64,000 nucleotides of DNA from positions 186,001 through 250,000 of the forward strand of contig JACKIC010000008.1 of the NCBI GenBank assembly GCA_020638655.1. The letters are read 5' to 3'. The first letter of the stretch is position 1, and the number at the start of each line of letters is the position of its first letter. Position numbers and translations under genes: made by a program. Under the pieces are notes generated by a model. That model was not told the DNA's origin, did no database searches, and was given only the letters and a program-made list of their open reading frames with translations. The stretch comes from Planctomycetota bacterium. GTDB lineage: Bacteria > Planctomycetota > UBA1135 > UBA2386. This document shows positions 35,148-44,922 of this stretch, one piece after another.

Positions 35148-36833
35148 TCACTGCACTAGGAAGCGCTGGCCCGCAGTCGATCCATGAGCCTGCGGATTGC
35201 TCGGATCGAACCACAGCCATTGCGCGTGGAACCGGATGCCGGTCGTCGCGACCGTTCGACCCGCGGGCATGGCCAGTTGGAGTTCCGCGTAGCCGCCATC
35301 GACCCCGGTCGATCCAGCGATGGTGAACAGATTGATGTCCGCAGACTGCCATAGCGTGACGCCGGAGAGACCGTACGGGCCGAGCATCAACGGCAACGCC
35401 ACGTTCGCGATCGCGGCGTCCGAAGTGCCGAGCATCAGCATCGCGGCCGCACCCGGTGGCGCTTCCGACATCGTGAACCGCACCGTCTGCGGGGCAGTCC
35501 GCGTCAACGCGCGCATGCCGCTCTGCGCCAACGGCTGGCCGGCGCTCGCGTCGGGCAAACCGTACTCACGCACACCGGGCGGCGCGCAGGTGTAGGCCCA
35601 GACGATTCCCGGACAGAGAGCATTCGCGGTGCAACTGTTGTTGGGACTACCGCCGCAACGCTCGGTGAACACGGCGATCGCGTAATGTTCGCCAGGCGGC
35701 GGACGCAGGATCGCGACGCTCTCCGCTAGACACGAAAACTGTTGCGCCGATCGATACCAGCGAGCGAGGAAGGTCCCGTCACGTCCCGACAACGCGCTGA
35801 CGATGCGGTCGTTGGGCGGCAACAAGTTGGCGAACTGACCGGTGATCAGGTCCGGCACGCCGTCACTGTCGAGGTCTTGGCCTCCCGTCACATTGATGCC
35901 CATGCAACACGCCTGCGGATCGCGCCACGAATGGATGACCTGACCGGTGGCACCCGAGAACGCAGTGACAACGGCATTTCCGAACGACCCACCAGCGCAG
36001 TAGTCCGGCACGCCGTCACGGTCGATGTCGCCGCAGGCCCCCGCGTTGACGAGCTGGTCACCGGGCTGTTCACCGAAGGACAGCTGCAAGACCGCGCCAG
36101 TCCGTCCCGAGAAGACGACGACGGCGCCGCGGTTCTGGGCCTCAAGACCGGTGCTCACGAAGTCGTCGCACCCGTCGCCGTCCAGGTCTCCCTGCAGTGA
36201 GGCGATGTCGAGCCCGACCTGTACGTTGGGCACCGGATCGATGATGCGGTACTTCTCAAGGCCCGCGTGGTCGTAAACGAAGATCGTGCCGCCCGGCGAC
36301 AGATACAGCGCGCTCGTCACGACGTCCTTGTGCCCGTCGTTGTCGACATCGAGGTCACCGCACAACACGGTGCCGAAGTTCGTACCCCACGCATTCGGGA
36401 TCGTCGCACTCCACAGGAGCTGGTGCGTAGCGCCGCTGACCGCGACGAGGGTCTGGGTGGTCGACGGTGTGAATGCGTCGTAGGCATGACCGCCGTAGTC
36501 GGGCTTGCCGTCGTTGTCCAAGTCGCCGAGCGGAGCCGTGTTGGAAAACGCCCAGAAGGCATGCGGCAACGGCCACCCCGATGACAAGATCGAGCCATCC
36601 CGACCCGAAGTGAATCGGATCACTTGCACGCGATTCGTTCCGTTCCACGCCTCACCACGTTCGAGCAGGTCATCCCAGCCATCGCCGTTGAAGTCTCCGA
36701 GTCGATGCAGATCAGCCCCTCTCCCGATCAAGCCGCCTACTCCTTCAACCCGCCACACCAAATCCTGGGCAGCCAACGGAACCACTGCACCCCCGGCCAG
36801 GGCAAACGACCAAAAAGCGCGAGAGACGAACAT
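35148..36833 (-). CDS. Exported FG-GAP/VCBS-repeat protein with shared C-terminal module
   Basis: A 561-residue exported protein, signal peptide MFVSRAFWSFALAGGAVVPLAAQ. It has six calcium-binding DxDxDGxxD loops on an integrin-like propeller: DFNGDGWDD, DLDNDGKPD, DVDNDGHKD, DLDGDGCDD, DIDRDGVPD and DLDSDGVPD. From about residue 430 the C-terminal module follows, with PYGLSGV and the HAQWLWFDPSNPQAHGSTAG end. The gene begins six bases after the stop of the galactose-oxidase-like gene on the same strand, so it is very likely in one operon with it and subject to polarity if that gene is out of frame. Confidence 0.83.
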   Translation of the reverse strand: MFVSRAFWSFALAGGAVVPLAAQDLVWRVEGVGGLIGRGADLHRLGDFNGDGWDDLLERGEAWNGTNRVQVIRFTSGRDGSILSSGWPLPHAFWAFSNTAPLGDLDNDGKPDYGGHAYDAFTPSTTQTLVAVSGATHQLLWSATIPNAWGTNFGTVLCGDLDVDNDGHKDVVTSALYLSPGGTIFVYDHAGLEKYRIIDPVPNVQVGLDIASLQGDLDGDGCDDFVSTGLEAQNRGAVVVFSGRTGAVLQLSFGEQPGDQLVNAGACGDIDRDGVPDYCAGGSFGNAVVTAFSGATGQVIHSWRDPQACCMGINVTGGQDLDSDGVPDLITGQFANLLPPNDRIVSALSGRDGTFLARWYRSAQQFSCLAESVAILRPPPGEHYAIAVFTERCGGSPNNSCTANALCPGIVWAYTCAPPGVREYGLPDASAGQPLAQSGMRALTRTAPQTVRFTMSEAPPGAAAMLMLGTSDAAIANVALPLMLGPYGLSGVTLWQSADINLFTIAGSTGVDGGYAELQLAMPAGRTVATTGIRFHAQWLWFDPSNPQAHGSTAGQRFLVQ

Positions 36834-36839
36834 ACTGGT

Positions 36840-38696
36840 CTACAGCAAGTGGACCCAGTAGGCAGTGGATGGCCGTCCGGAACTCGTCACCAGGAACAAC
36901 ATCCACCAACCTGGCGGAGCCTGAAGAGTGTTGCTCGGGCTCTTGAACTGCACCGACGTTCCGCTCCCGTCGCTGCCCTCCCAGGTCGTCAGTCGGACGA
37001 GGCGCTGCCCTCCGTCGTCATGATGCGTCAACGCCGCCGGGCGAACCAGGACAGCGCTGTCCACTGTGACTCCATCTTCGAGCGTGTTTGTCCATCCAGC
37101 CTCGTAGATTTGGCCGTAGGTGAAGTTGTTGGCGCCCCCGATGACATGTTGCGGCACGGTGACGAGGGTTGTCGCGTGCCACACAGTGATGCCGGTCGGG
37201 GGCAAACTTCCGTAATCGAGGTGAAAGTATGGAGGCTCCCAAATCAGGTAATCGGTCCCAGGCGAAGACGCGTGTGCACGGTGCTCTCCGCCGCACACGA
37301 ATACACGCGCATCCGGCAAGAGAATCGCTGCGGAGTGGTAGTCCCGTGCGCCAACGTGCGGAGCCATTGGCGACCAAGCAGATGTGCTGCTCAGCAGCTC
37401 GGGTACAAGGTTGTAGGCCCCCTGGGCAGACTGGCCACCGATCGCGAACAGTTGACCATTGGGCAGCATGACGACGTTGCCGAAGTGCCGCCGATACTGC
37501 ATTGCGGGCATGCCACCGGATCCCGTCTGCCAGGAAGTCGGCATCGCGTTCACAGCCACCGTTTCGACGAGGTTGCTTGCTGCCGGAGAGGAGTTCGGGA
37601 TGCGCTCACCACCGATGCGCGCCACCTTGGTGCTGATGCCCCCGATAGTGGTCGGCAGCAGGAGTGACGTCCCGTAATTAACGACAGAGTCGCTGTTGGC
37701 GGGGAACTGGCCGATCTCGTAGCCCTGTCCCAAGATCGAAGTCGCGAACTGTGGGTCCGCAGTCATGTCATGCGCCCACCGAATACCCCAGGACAGGAAT
37801 CCTGACACGAACAGCCGAGGTGCCGTGCCGCTGCTGATCGGGTCGAGGATGCCAAGAGAGTGGATGCGCGGGTAGTCCCCGAAGCCCGGCCAGCCCAGGA
37901 CCGGCATCTCAGGTCCCCAATACTGGCGTCGGGATACCGCGGGAATCGGCAGATTGGGCCAACTCGGCTGCGTCCCTGGCGATGGCTTGCGGTCAAAGTC
38001 GTTCGGAACAGGCATGAGTGCCGGTACGCCGGCGTTGAATGCAATGCGCGGCACTTCGTAACTGTTGACCATGCGCGTGCCGTTCGCCTGTGTCCAGTGC
38101 GTGCCGCCAATGACGATCGCTCCGTGCGTCATCGTCGTGTCGGCGCGCACCGTGGGGTACCAGCGATCCGCTTCCATGTCCGCCATCTGCCACCATGTCC
38201 CGAACGGATTGCCTGCCGTGACTGCGTGATCCCACTGATAGACGAACCGCTCGCCCTCCCATCCACCATTGGTCTGGATGGGATACCTCTTGGTTCCGCC
38301 CGCCACTAGCAGTCGACCATCCGCCATCCAGTCCTGACCAGCACAGAACAGTTCACCCCTCCCAGCCGGCATCGCGACCGTCGCGTTGTGAAAGCGATAC
38401 TGCGGTGTCGTCTGGCCCGGCCAGAAGTTCGGGTTGTTGGCGGGCCAGTAGGGATTGACGATCGACCAGGGCTGGTATGCCCGCGTTCCGTACTGGGTGA
38501 GGTTGCCGTCCCACACCAACACCTCGCCACGATGCACACCCGCGGGGATGAGGCAGACGTGCACCGTGTTCAGCCGTTGCCCCGGCGTCACCTGCTGGGC
38601 CGGCGGTACGTTCATCGTGATCCAGCGCCCCGGGTTGGCGATCGAATCCGAAGCGGGGTGCACGCTCGGCCCGTTCGGCACGTGATCGAATGCCAC
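36840..38696 (-). CDS. Galactose-oxidase-like Kelch/DUF1929 protein, natural start out of frame
   Basis: The open frame (618 residues from a GTG at 38696) is a galactose-oxidase-like protein. Kelch propeller blades are followed by YHSAAILLPDARVFVCGGEH and a C-terminal DUF1929 Ig-like domain (about 510-618, SLPPTGITVWHATTLVTVP and LTHHDDGGQRLVRL). Relatives are exported copper-radical oxidases or binding proteins. As read, it has no signal peptide and no ribosome binding site. Seventy-six bases upstream an ATG (38772) with a perfect AAGGAGGAGG begins a hydrophobic leader in a different frame. The leader contains a (CTGTT)4 repeat; adding one unit fuses it to this frame and ends in LRAQ-GLW, a good signal-peptidase site. 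The gene is thus probably switched off in this copy, or one repeat unit was lost in sequencing. GC is lower than in ruvB/tgt. Confidence 0.8.
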   Translation of the reverse strand: MAFDHVPNGPSVHPASDSIANPGRWITMNVPPAQQVTPGQRLNTVHVCLIPAGVHRGEVLVWDGNLTQYGTRAYQPWSIVNPYWPANNPNFWPGQTTPQYRFHNATVAMPAGRGELFCAGQDWMADGRLLVAGGTKRYPIQTNGGWEGERFVYQWDHAVTAGNPFGTWWQMADMEADRWYPTVRADTTMTHGAIVIGGTHWTQANGTRMVNSYEVPRIAFNAGVPALMPVPNDFDRKPSPGTQPSWPNLPIPAVSRRQYWGPEMPVLGWPGFGDYPRIHSLGILDPISSGTAPRLFVSGFLSWGIRWAHDMTADPQFATSILGQGYEIGQFPANSDSVVNYGTSLLLPTTIGGISTKVARIGGERIPNSSPAASNLVETVAVNAMPTSWQTGSGGMPAMQYRRHFGNVVMLPNGQLFAIGGQSAQGAYNLVPELLSSTSAWSPMAPHVGARDYHSAAILLPDARVFVCGGEHRAHASSPGTDYLIWEPPYFHLDYGSLPPTGITVWHATTLVTVPQHVIGGANNFTYGQIYEAGWTNTLEDGVTVDSAVLVRPAALTHHDDGGQRLVRLTTWEGSDGSGTSVQFKSPSNTLQAPPGWWMLFLVTSSGRPSTAYWVHLL

Positions 38697-38734
38697 GGTC
38701 CAGAGCCCTTGAGCGCGCAGACCTACTGCGCATG

Positions 38735-38757
38735 CAGAACAGAACAGAACAGAACAG
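38735..38757 (-). repeat. Pentanucleotide repeat (CTGTT)4 plus CTG inside a leader sequence
   Basis: Four full CTGTT units and a partial fifth on the minus strand (cagaa units on the plus strand), uninterrupted. It lies between the ATG at 38772 and the galactose-oxidase-like frame. Because the unit is five bases, each gain or loss changes the reading frame; copy numbers 2, 5 and 8 would be in frame, 4 is not. Confidence 0.9.
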
Positions 38758-38776
38758 GATGTCGCGCTGCATGGAT

Positions 38777-38786
38777 CCTCCTCCTT
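38777..38786 (-). promoter_or_regulatory. Strong Shine-Dalgarno AAGGAGGAGG before the 38772 ATG
   Basis: AAGGAGGAGG on the minus strand, four bases before the ATG at 38772. Very few genes in this window have any Shine-Dalgarno sequence, so this decides that 38772, not the GTG at 38696, is the real start of the galactose-oxidase-like gene. Confidence 0.8.
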
Positions 38787-38815
38787 GACTCCTTCGACGG
38801 TTGACTCCTTCGACG
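38785..38815. repeat. Tandem duplication of a 16-base unit
   Basis: TTGACTCCTTCGACGG at 38785-38800 is repeated at 38801-38815 (15 of 16 bases) in the 162-base gap between the galactose-oxidase-like gene and ruvB. Each unit carries AAGGAG on the minus strand; the first overlaps the edge of the ribosome binding site. Confidence 0.85.
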
Positions 38816-38918
38816 AGGCGAGAGGTGATCACAAGCACGCCCAACCGTCAATCCCCGCACCGTGGTTGGCGCAACTCTCCCGTGCCACCGCACTCGTGCA
38901 ACCCGTCAGCCACCCAAC

Positions 38919-38924
38919 TACGAT
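38919..38924 (+). promoter_or_regulatory. Putative -10 element TACGAT of the ruvB-tgt operon
   Basis: TACGAT ends 10 bases before the ruvB ATG at 38935. No -35 box is evident. Confidence 0.5.
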
Positions 38925-38934
38925 CCTCGCCCCG

Positions 38935-39947
38935 ATGATCTTCCACGACCGCACCGACCCCGGCGAATCCGAGTTCGACCGCAGCCTGCGGCCGACCTCG
39001 TTCACCGAGTTCGTCGGCCAGGAGCAGATCCGCGACAACCTCGGCATCGCGATCGCGGCGGCGCGCGCGCGCAAGGAGCCGCTCGACCACGTGCTGCTCT
39101 GCGGCCCGCCCGGGCTCGGCAAGACCACGCTCGCGCACCTGATCGCGCACGGCATGGACACCGACGTCGTGATCACGTCGGGGCCCGCGCTCGGCGCGCC
39201 CAAGGACCTCGCCGGAACGCTGACCCGGCTGGCGCGCGACCAGGTGCTGTTCATCGACGAGATCCACCGGCTGCCCAAGGTGCTCGAGGAGTACCTCTAC
39301 TCGGCGATGGAGGACCACGCGATCGACGTGGTGCTCGACCCGGGTCCCGGCGGCCGCAGCGTGCGCCTGGGCGTGCAGCCGTTCACGCTGGTCGGCGCGA
39401 CCACGCGCGAGGGCCTGCTGACCGCGGCGTTCCGGTCGCGCTTCGGCATCGTCGAGCGGCTCGAACCCTACCCGGCCAGCGACATCGAGCAGATCCTGCT
39501 GCGCGCCGCCCGGCGCCTGGGCGTCAACCTCGACGCCGGCGCCGCGAGCCTGTGTGCCGAGCGCTGCCGTGGCACACCGCGCATGGCGCTGCGGCTGCTG
39601 CGCCGCGTGCGCGACCTCGCGCAGGTGCAGAACAAGGAATCGATCGACCTCGCCGCCGCCGAGGAGGGCCTGCAGCGGCTGCGCGTCGACGCGCTGGGCC
39701 TCGAGGAGGTCGACCGCCGATTGCTGCGCGCGCTCGTGCAGCGCGGCGAGCCGGTCGGGCTCAAGACGTTGGCGGCGATGATCGACGAGGCCGAGGACAC
39801 GCTCGAGGAAGTGCTCGAGCCGCACCTGATCCGCTGCGGCCTCTTGGCCCGCACGCCGCGCGGCCGCGTCGCCACGGCCCGCGCCTACGAACACCTGGGT
39901 CTGCCCAACGCCGCACCGCGGCGCCTCGACGGCGAGCTGCCGTTCGC

Positions 39948-39951
<4 letters not shown>
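38935..39951 (+). CDS. ruvB: Holliday junction branch migration helicase subunit RuvB
   Basis: AAA+ motor that, with RuvA, drives branch migration of Holliday junctions. The 338-residue protein has the N-terminal RPTSFTEFVGQ segment, Walker A GPPGLGKTT (from residue 57, Lys63), Walker B LFIDEIHRL, the RuvB-specific beta-hairpin region (VVLDPGPGGRSVRL), sensor 1 VGATTREG, arginine finger region FRSRFGI and the C-terminal winged helix (LLARTPRGRVAT). ruvA and ruvC are not in this window. The stop overlaps the tgt start (ATGA), giving a ruvB-tgt operon. Confidence 0.96.
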
Positions 39952-41038
<1,087 letters not shown>

Positions 41039-41042
<4 letters not shown>

Positions 41043-42229
41043 CCCCTCTGTTCCGAATCCTCGCCGCGCTGGTGTTCGGCACGACTGCACTGGCCCAGGG
41101 CAAGCCCGAGACCCTCCGCCTGGGCACCTGGAACCTCGAGTTCCTCGGCGCCAAGGGCAACTTCCGCAACAACCTGCCGCCGCGCGACGACGCCGACTTC
41201 GCGGCGATCGGCAAGAAGGTCGTCGAGCTCGGCGTGGCCGTGCTCGCCGTGCAGGAGATCTGCGGCGACGCGCCGCTGGTCAAGGTCACCGCCGCGGCGG
41301 GCCCGACCTGGCGGTTCGTGCTCGGCACCAGCGGCGGCTGGGACGACGGCAAGACCTCGCAGCAGATCGGCTTCCTCTACGACACCAGCAAGGTCCAGCT
41401 GCTGTTCGTCGACGAGCTCACGCAGCTGCCGCGCGAGATCGAGGGCACGCCGATCTACCACCGCGTGCCGCTGACCGCGGGCTTCCGCAGCGTCGCCACG
41501 GGCTTCGACTTTCGCGCCACCACCGTGCACCTCAAGGCCGGCCGCAAGGCCCAGGACCAGCAGAAGCGCCGCTACGAGGCGACGCACCTGCACGACTGGC
41601 TGCAGTCGCTTCAAGGTCGCGGCGACGAGGACCACGACCTCGTGCTGCTCGGCGACTTCAACAGCACCTACGGCGACGACCCCGAGAAGCTGCTCGAGGC
41701 CGGCGGCGGCCTGCAGTACCTCGAACTGTCGCCGCGCCGCCCGACGATCCTGCACTTCGACGACCCGATCGACCAGATCGTGGCCGGCAAGGACTTCGTC
41801 GAGCTGCAGCGCGGCACGTTCGCGGTGCACGGCGACCTCGGCGACCTCTCGCGCGACGCGTGGCGCAAGACCTACAGCGACCACCTGCCGGTGACCGTGG
41901 ACCTGGTCGCGCGCGGCGACGACGACCCCGAGGCGACGTTCTCGCGCGTGACCGCCGCGCCAGCGGCAGCGCAGGCGGCGCAGCCCGCAGCGCAGCCCGC
42001 AGCCATGCGCGCGACCACCCGCCGCGCCGGCTGGCCGCCCCAGGTCGGCCAGCGCGTGCGGCTGCGCTACGGCCTCGACGGCGACCTGCGCCACGAACGC
42101 GCCGCCGAAGGCGCGCTGATCACGATGCCGATGGGCGCCGCCGCCCAAGAGCTTTGGGTCGTGATCCAGACCAACGAGGGCGTGATCGGCGTGCCGTTCG
42201 CGCGCGTGCTGTCGGTCGAAGTGCTCTGA
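41039..42229 (+). CDS. Exported endonuclease/exonuclease/phosphatase family protein
   Basis: A 396-residue exported EEP (DNase I-like) protein with signal peptide MTPLFRILAALVFGTTALAQ. Catalytic landmarks are LGTWNLEF (metal/Asn), VLAVQEI (catalytic Glu), VLLGDFNSTYGDDP (Asp-x-Asn) and TYSDHLPVTV (Asp-His). Together these predict a metal-dependent phosphodiesterase or nuclease acting outside the cytoplasm. A Pro/Ala/Gln linker near residue 310-325 leads to a ~65-residue C-terminal beta domain (VGQRVRLRYG...VIGVPFARVLSV). The ATG overlaps the tgt stop (ATGA), so it is the third gene of the ruvB operon although unrelated in role. Confidence 0.85.
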
Positions 42230-42240
42230 GCCCGCGCCGC

Positions 42241-42519
42241 TCAGCGCAGCACGAACGCGAGCACCATCGCCACGACGACCAGCAGCGCGATCACGTAGAA
42301 CCACGGCGAACGCCGCGTCGTGTAGACCGCGCCCGGGTGCCCTTCCTGTCCGGCGGCGTAACCCTCTGGCAGGTCGAGGCTCTGGTAGTCGATCTCCTCC
42401 TGGCTCTGCCAGCCCGTGGCCGTGTCGCTGCCGCACTCCTTGCACGCGGCGCTGCCGATCGGCACGTCCGCGCCGCAGTGCGGGCACTCGAAGATCTCGC
42501 GGCGTTGATTTCGACGCAT
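42241..42519 (-). CDS. Small zinc-ribbon membrane protein
   Basis: A 92-residue protein: an N-terminal Cys4 ribbon (CPHCGADVPIGSAACKECG, residues 12-30), an acidic Tyr-containing middle and a single C-terminal transmembrane helix (FYVIALLVVVAMVLAFVL). It is thus a tail-anchored membrane protein facing the cytoplasm. The role is unknown. A TATCGT hexamer lies 7 bases before its ATG and overlaps a TACCGT for the divergent barrel gene. Confidence 0.75.
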   Translation of the reverse strand: MRRNQRREIFECPHCGADVPIGSAACKECGSDTATGWQSQEEIDYQSLDLPEGYAAGQEGHPGAVYTTRRSPWFYVIALLVVVAMVLAFVLR

Positions 42520-42526
42520 CGGCGAG

Positions 42527-42532
42527 ACGATA
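42527..42532 (-). promoter_or_regulatory. Putative -10 element TATCGT of the zinc-ribbon gene
   Basis: TATCGT on the minus strand ends 7 bases before the ATG at 42519. Confidence 0.45.
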
Positions 42533-42536
42533 CCGT
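42531..42536 (+). promoter_or_regulatory. Putative -10 element TACCGT of the Omp85-like gene
   Basis: TACCGT ends 16 bases before the ATG at 42553 and shares two bases with the minus-strand TATCGT, so polymerase could occupy only one of the two at a time. Confidence 0.3.
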
Positions 42537-42552
42537 GCCAGCCCCCGCCGTC

Positions 42553-43893
42553 ATGCCCGCATCGCCCCGCCACCCGTTGCTCCCGCTCGCCGTCGCGCTC
42601 GCCGCCGCCGCCGGGCTGCGCGCCCAGAAGGACGTCGCCAAGACCTACGACCCGCTCGACGGCCTCGACCCCGACGGGCGCATCCCCAAGATCCAGCTGC
42701 CCTCGGACCTGCCCAACCCCGAGCGCTGGCGCTACACCCCGCCCGGTCGCATCAAGCCGGGCTCGGTGTTCGACCGCTTCCTGGTCAGCTCGTTCATCAC
42801 GCCGCTGCTGTTCCGCGAGGAGGACATCGGCTTCGGCGGCGGCTTCGCGCTGACCGACGTCGACTTCCGCAACCAGCACTACGCCGAGTTCGCCAACATC
42901 GTCGCCACCTACTCGGCCGAGGGGCAGCAGGCCTACAGCATCTTCTGGCAGCGCTGGCTCGAGCACCGCGAATTGCCCAACGGCGGCATCGTGCGCGAGG
43001 AGCGCAACCGCGTCTTCGCCAACGCCGGCTACGAGAAGACCCTGACGCGCCGCTTCTTCGGCTTCGGCAGCGGCACCCGCGAGATCGACGAGACCAGCTA
43101 CACCGAAGAGGTGACCGCGCTCGGCATGGGCCTGCGCATGTCGCTGCCGGACCCGAGCGCCGACTGGCTGCTGCGGGTCGGCGCCCGCGCCGAACACCAC
43201 GGCCTGTCGTCGGGCCAGGTCACCGGGGTGCCCAGCACCGAGCAGGTCTTCCCCACCCTGACCCAGGCAGGCGACGGCGAGACCCAGTTCTGGCTCGACG
43301 GCGACCTGTCGTGGGATACCCGCGACAGCCTGCACCAGCCCTATCACGGCAGCCGGGTCGGGCTCACCGCCAACACCGGCTTCGGCGACGGCGGCGACCT
43401 CGGCGCGGTGCTCGGCGTCGACCTGCAGCACGTGATCGAGCTGCCGCCCCTGCTGCACCGCGGCGGCGACAGGGACGAGGAGAACCCGCCGACCGACGTG
43501 TTCGCGGTCAGCGGCTTCGTCAAGGACACCGTCGGCGAGCTGCCGTTCTACAGCCTGCCCACCCTCGGCGGCACCAGCACCCTGCGCGGCTACATCCAGA
43601 ACCGCTTCACCGACCGCGCCGCGGCCCACTTCGCCGCCGAATACCGCTTCGGCATCGTGCCGCGCGGCGTCGTCTTCACCGATACGATCCGCATCGAACG
43701 CATCGGCCTGGCCGTGTTCTACGAGGGCGGCACCGTCGCATCGGGCATCGAGGACCTCGCCGACGGGCGCTATCTCGACAGCTACGGCCTGGGGCTGCGC
43801 GTCGCCTTCGCGCGCGAGGCGACCTTCCGCGTCGACTTCGGCTTCTCGGACGAGGGCCTCAACTACACGATCGCGTTCGGCAACAGCTTCTGA
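42553..43893 (+). CDS. Omp85/BamA-type outer-membrane beta-barrel protein
   Basis: A 446-residue exported protein (signal peptide MPASPRHPLLPLAVALAAAA, cleavage near LRA) made of alternating amphipathic strands. It contains the Omp85 surface-antigen features FWLDGDLSWDTRD, TLGGTSTLRGYIQNRF (the conserved loop with the Gly-x-x-x-LRG-Tyr pattern), AAEYRFGI and the terminal ...LNYTIAFGNSF with a C-terminal aromatic residue as in assembled barrels. POTRA domains are absent, so it is a barrel-only member rather than the essential BamA. It supports the presence of a diderm envelope. Confidence 0.8.
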   Translation: MPASPRHPLLPLAVALAAAAGLRAQKDVAKTYDPLDGLDPDGRIPKIQLPSDLPNPERWRYTPPGRIKPGSVFDRFLVSSFITPLLFREEDIGFGGGFALTDVDFRNQHYAEFANIVATYSAEGQQAYSIFWQRWLEHRELPNGGIVREERNRVFANAGYEKTLTRRFFGFGSGTREIDETSYTEEVTALGMGLRMSLPDPSADWLLRVGARAEHHGLSSGQVTGVPSTEQVFPTLTQAGDGETQFWLDGDLSWDTRDSLHQPYHGSRVGLTANTGFGDGGDLGAVLGVDLQHVIELPPLLHRGGDRDEENPPTDVFAVSGFVKDTVGELPFYSLPTLGGTSTLRGYIQNRFTDRAAAHFAAEYRFGIVPRGVVFTDTIRIERIGLAVFYEGGTVASGIEDLADGRYLDSYGLGLRVAFAREATFRVDFGFSDEGLNYTIAFGNSF

Positions 43894-43935
43894 GTCGGGC
43901 TGGCCATCGCCGCGCCGGCGCGCGACGATGCGCCC

Positions 43936-44916
43936 ATGAAGCGCACGACCGTCACCAGCAAGCAGACCCTCGTCGATCTGTTCCCCGCGATCGAGCCCTA
44001 CGACCAGGGCAAGCTGAAGGTCAGCGACCTGCACACGATCCACTACGAGCAGTGCGGCAACCCCAAGGGCAAGCCGGTGGTGTTCCTGCACGGCGGCCCG
44101 GGCGGCGGCATCGACCCAATCTACCGGCGCTACTTCGACCCCAAGAAGTGGCGCATCGTGCTGTTCGACCAGCGCGGCTGCGGCCGCAGCCGGCCGTTCG
44201 CGGAGCTGCGGGAGAACACCACGTGGGACCTCGTCGCCGACATCGAGAAGCTGCGCGGCAAGCTCGGCATCGACAAGTGGGTCGTGTTCGGCGGCAGCTG
44301 GGGCAGCACCCTGGCGCTGGCCTACGCGCAGACGCACCCGCGCCGCGTCGTGGCGATGAGCCTGCGCGGCATCTTCATGCTGCGCCGCAGCGAGCTGCTG
44401 TGGTTCTACCAGGAGGGCGCGAGCCACATCTTCCCCGACGCCTGGGAAGGGTATCTGGCGCCGATCCCGCCGCGCGAGCGCGGCGACATGATGAAGGCCT
44501 ACTACAAGCGCCTCACCAGCAAGGACAAGGAGGTGCGCAAGCGCGCCGCGAAGGCCTGGTCGACCTGGGAGGGCAGCACCAGCAAGCTCTACACCGACCC
44601 GCAGCTGATCAAGAAGTTCGGCGGCGGCCGCTTCGCCGACGCGTTCGCGCGCATCGAGGCGCACTACTTCGTCAACGGCGGGTTCTTCGACCGGGACGAC
44701 CAGCTGCTGCACGACGCCCGCAAGCTGCGCCACATCCCCGCGGTGATCGTGCAGGGCCGCTACGACGTCGTCTGCCCCGCGACCTCGGCGTGGGACCTGC
44801 ACCGCGCCTGGCCCGAAGCCAAACTGGTGATGGTGCACGACGCGGGCCACTCGATGACCGAGCCGGGCATCCGCAGCGCGCTGATCGAAGAAACCGACAA
44901 GTTCGCCAAGCTGTAG
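43936..44916 (+). CDS. pip: Prolyl aminopeptidase
   Basis: Cleaves N-terminal proline from peptides in the cytosol (S33 family, alpha/beta hydrolase fold). The 326-residue protein has the N-terminal IHYEQCGNPKGKPVVFLHGG, the oxyanion motif HGGPGGG, DQRGCGRSRP, the nucleophile GGSWGS (Ser about 121), the acid VQGRYDVVCP and the histidine in HDAGHSM. The FYQEGASHIFPDAWE cap region is typical of proline iminopeptidases. No signal peptide. Six bases before the metallopeptidase gene, so probably co-transcribed. Confidence 0.93.
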   Translation: MKRTTVTSKQTLVDLFPAIEPYDQGKLKVSDLHTIHYEQCGNPKGKPVVFLHGGPGGGIDPIYRRYFDPKKWRIVLFDQRGCGRSRPFAELRENTTWDLVADIEKLRGKLGIDKWVVFGGSWGSTLALAYAQTHPRRVVAMSLRGIFMLRRSELLWFYQEGASHIFPDAWEGYLAPIPPRERGDMMKAYYKRLTSKDKEVRKRAAKAWSTWEGSTSKLYTDPQLIKKFGGGRFADAFARIEAHYFVNGGFFDRDDQLLHDARKLRHIPAVIVQGRYDVVCPATSAWDLHRAWPEAKLVMVHDAGHSMTEPGIRSALIEETDKFAKL

Positions 44917-44922
44917 GCGACC

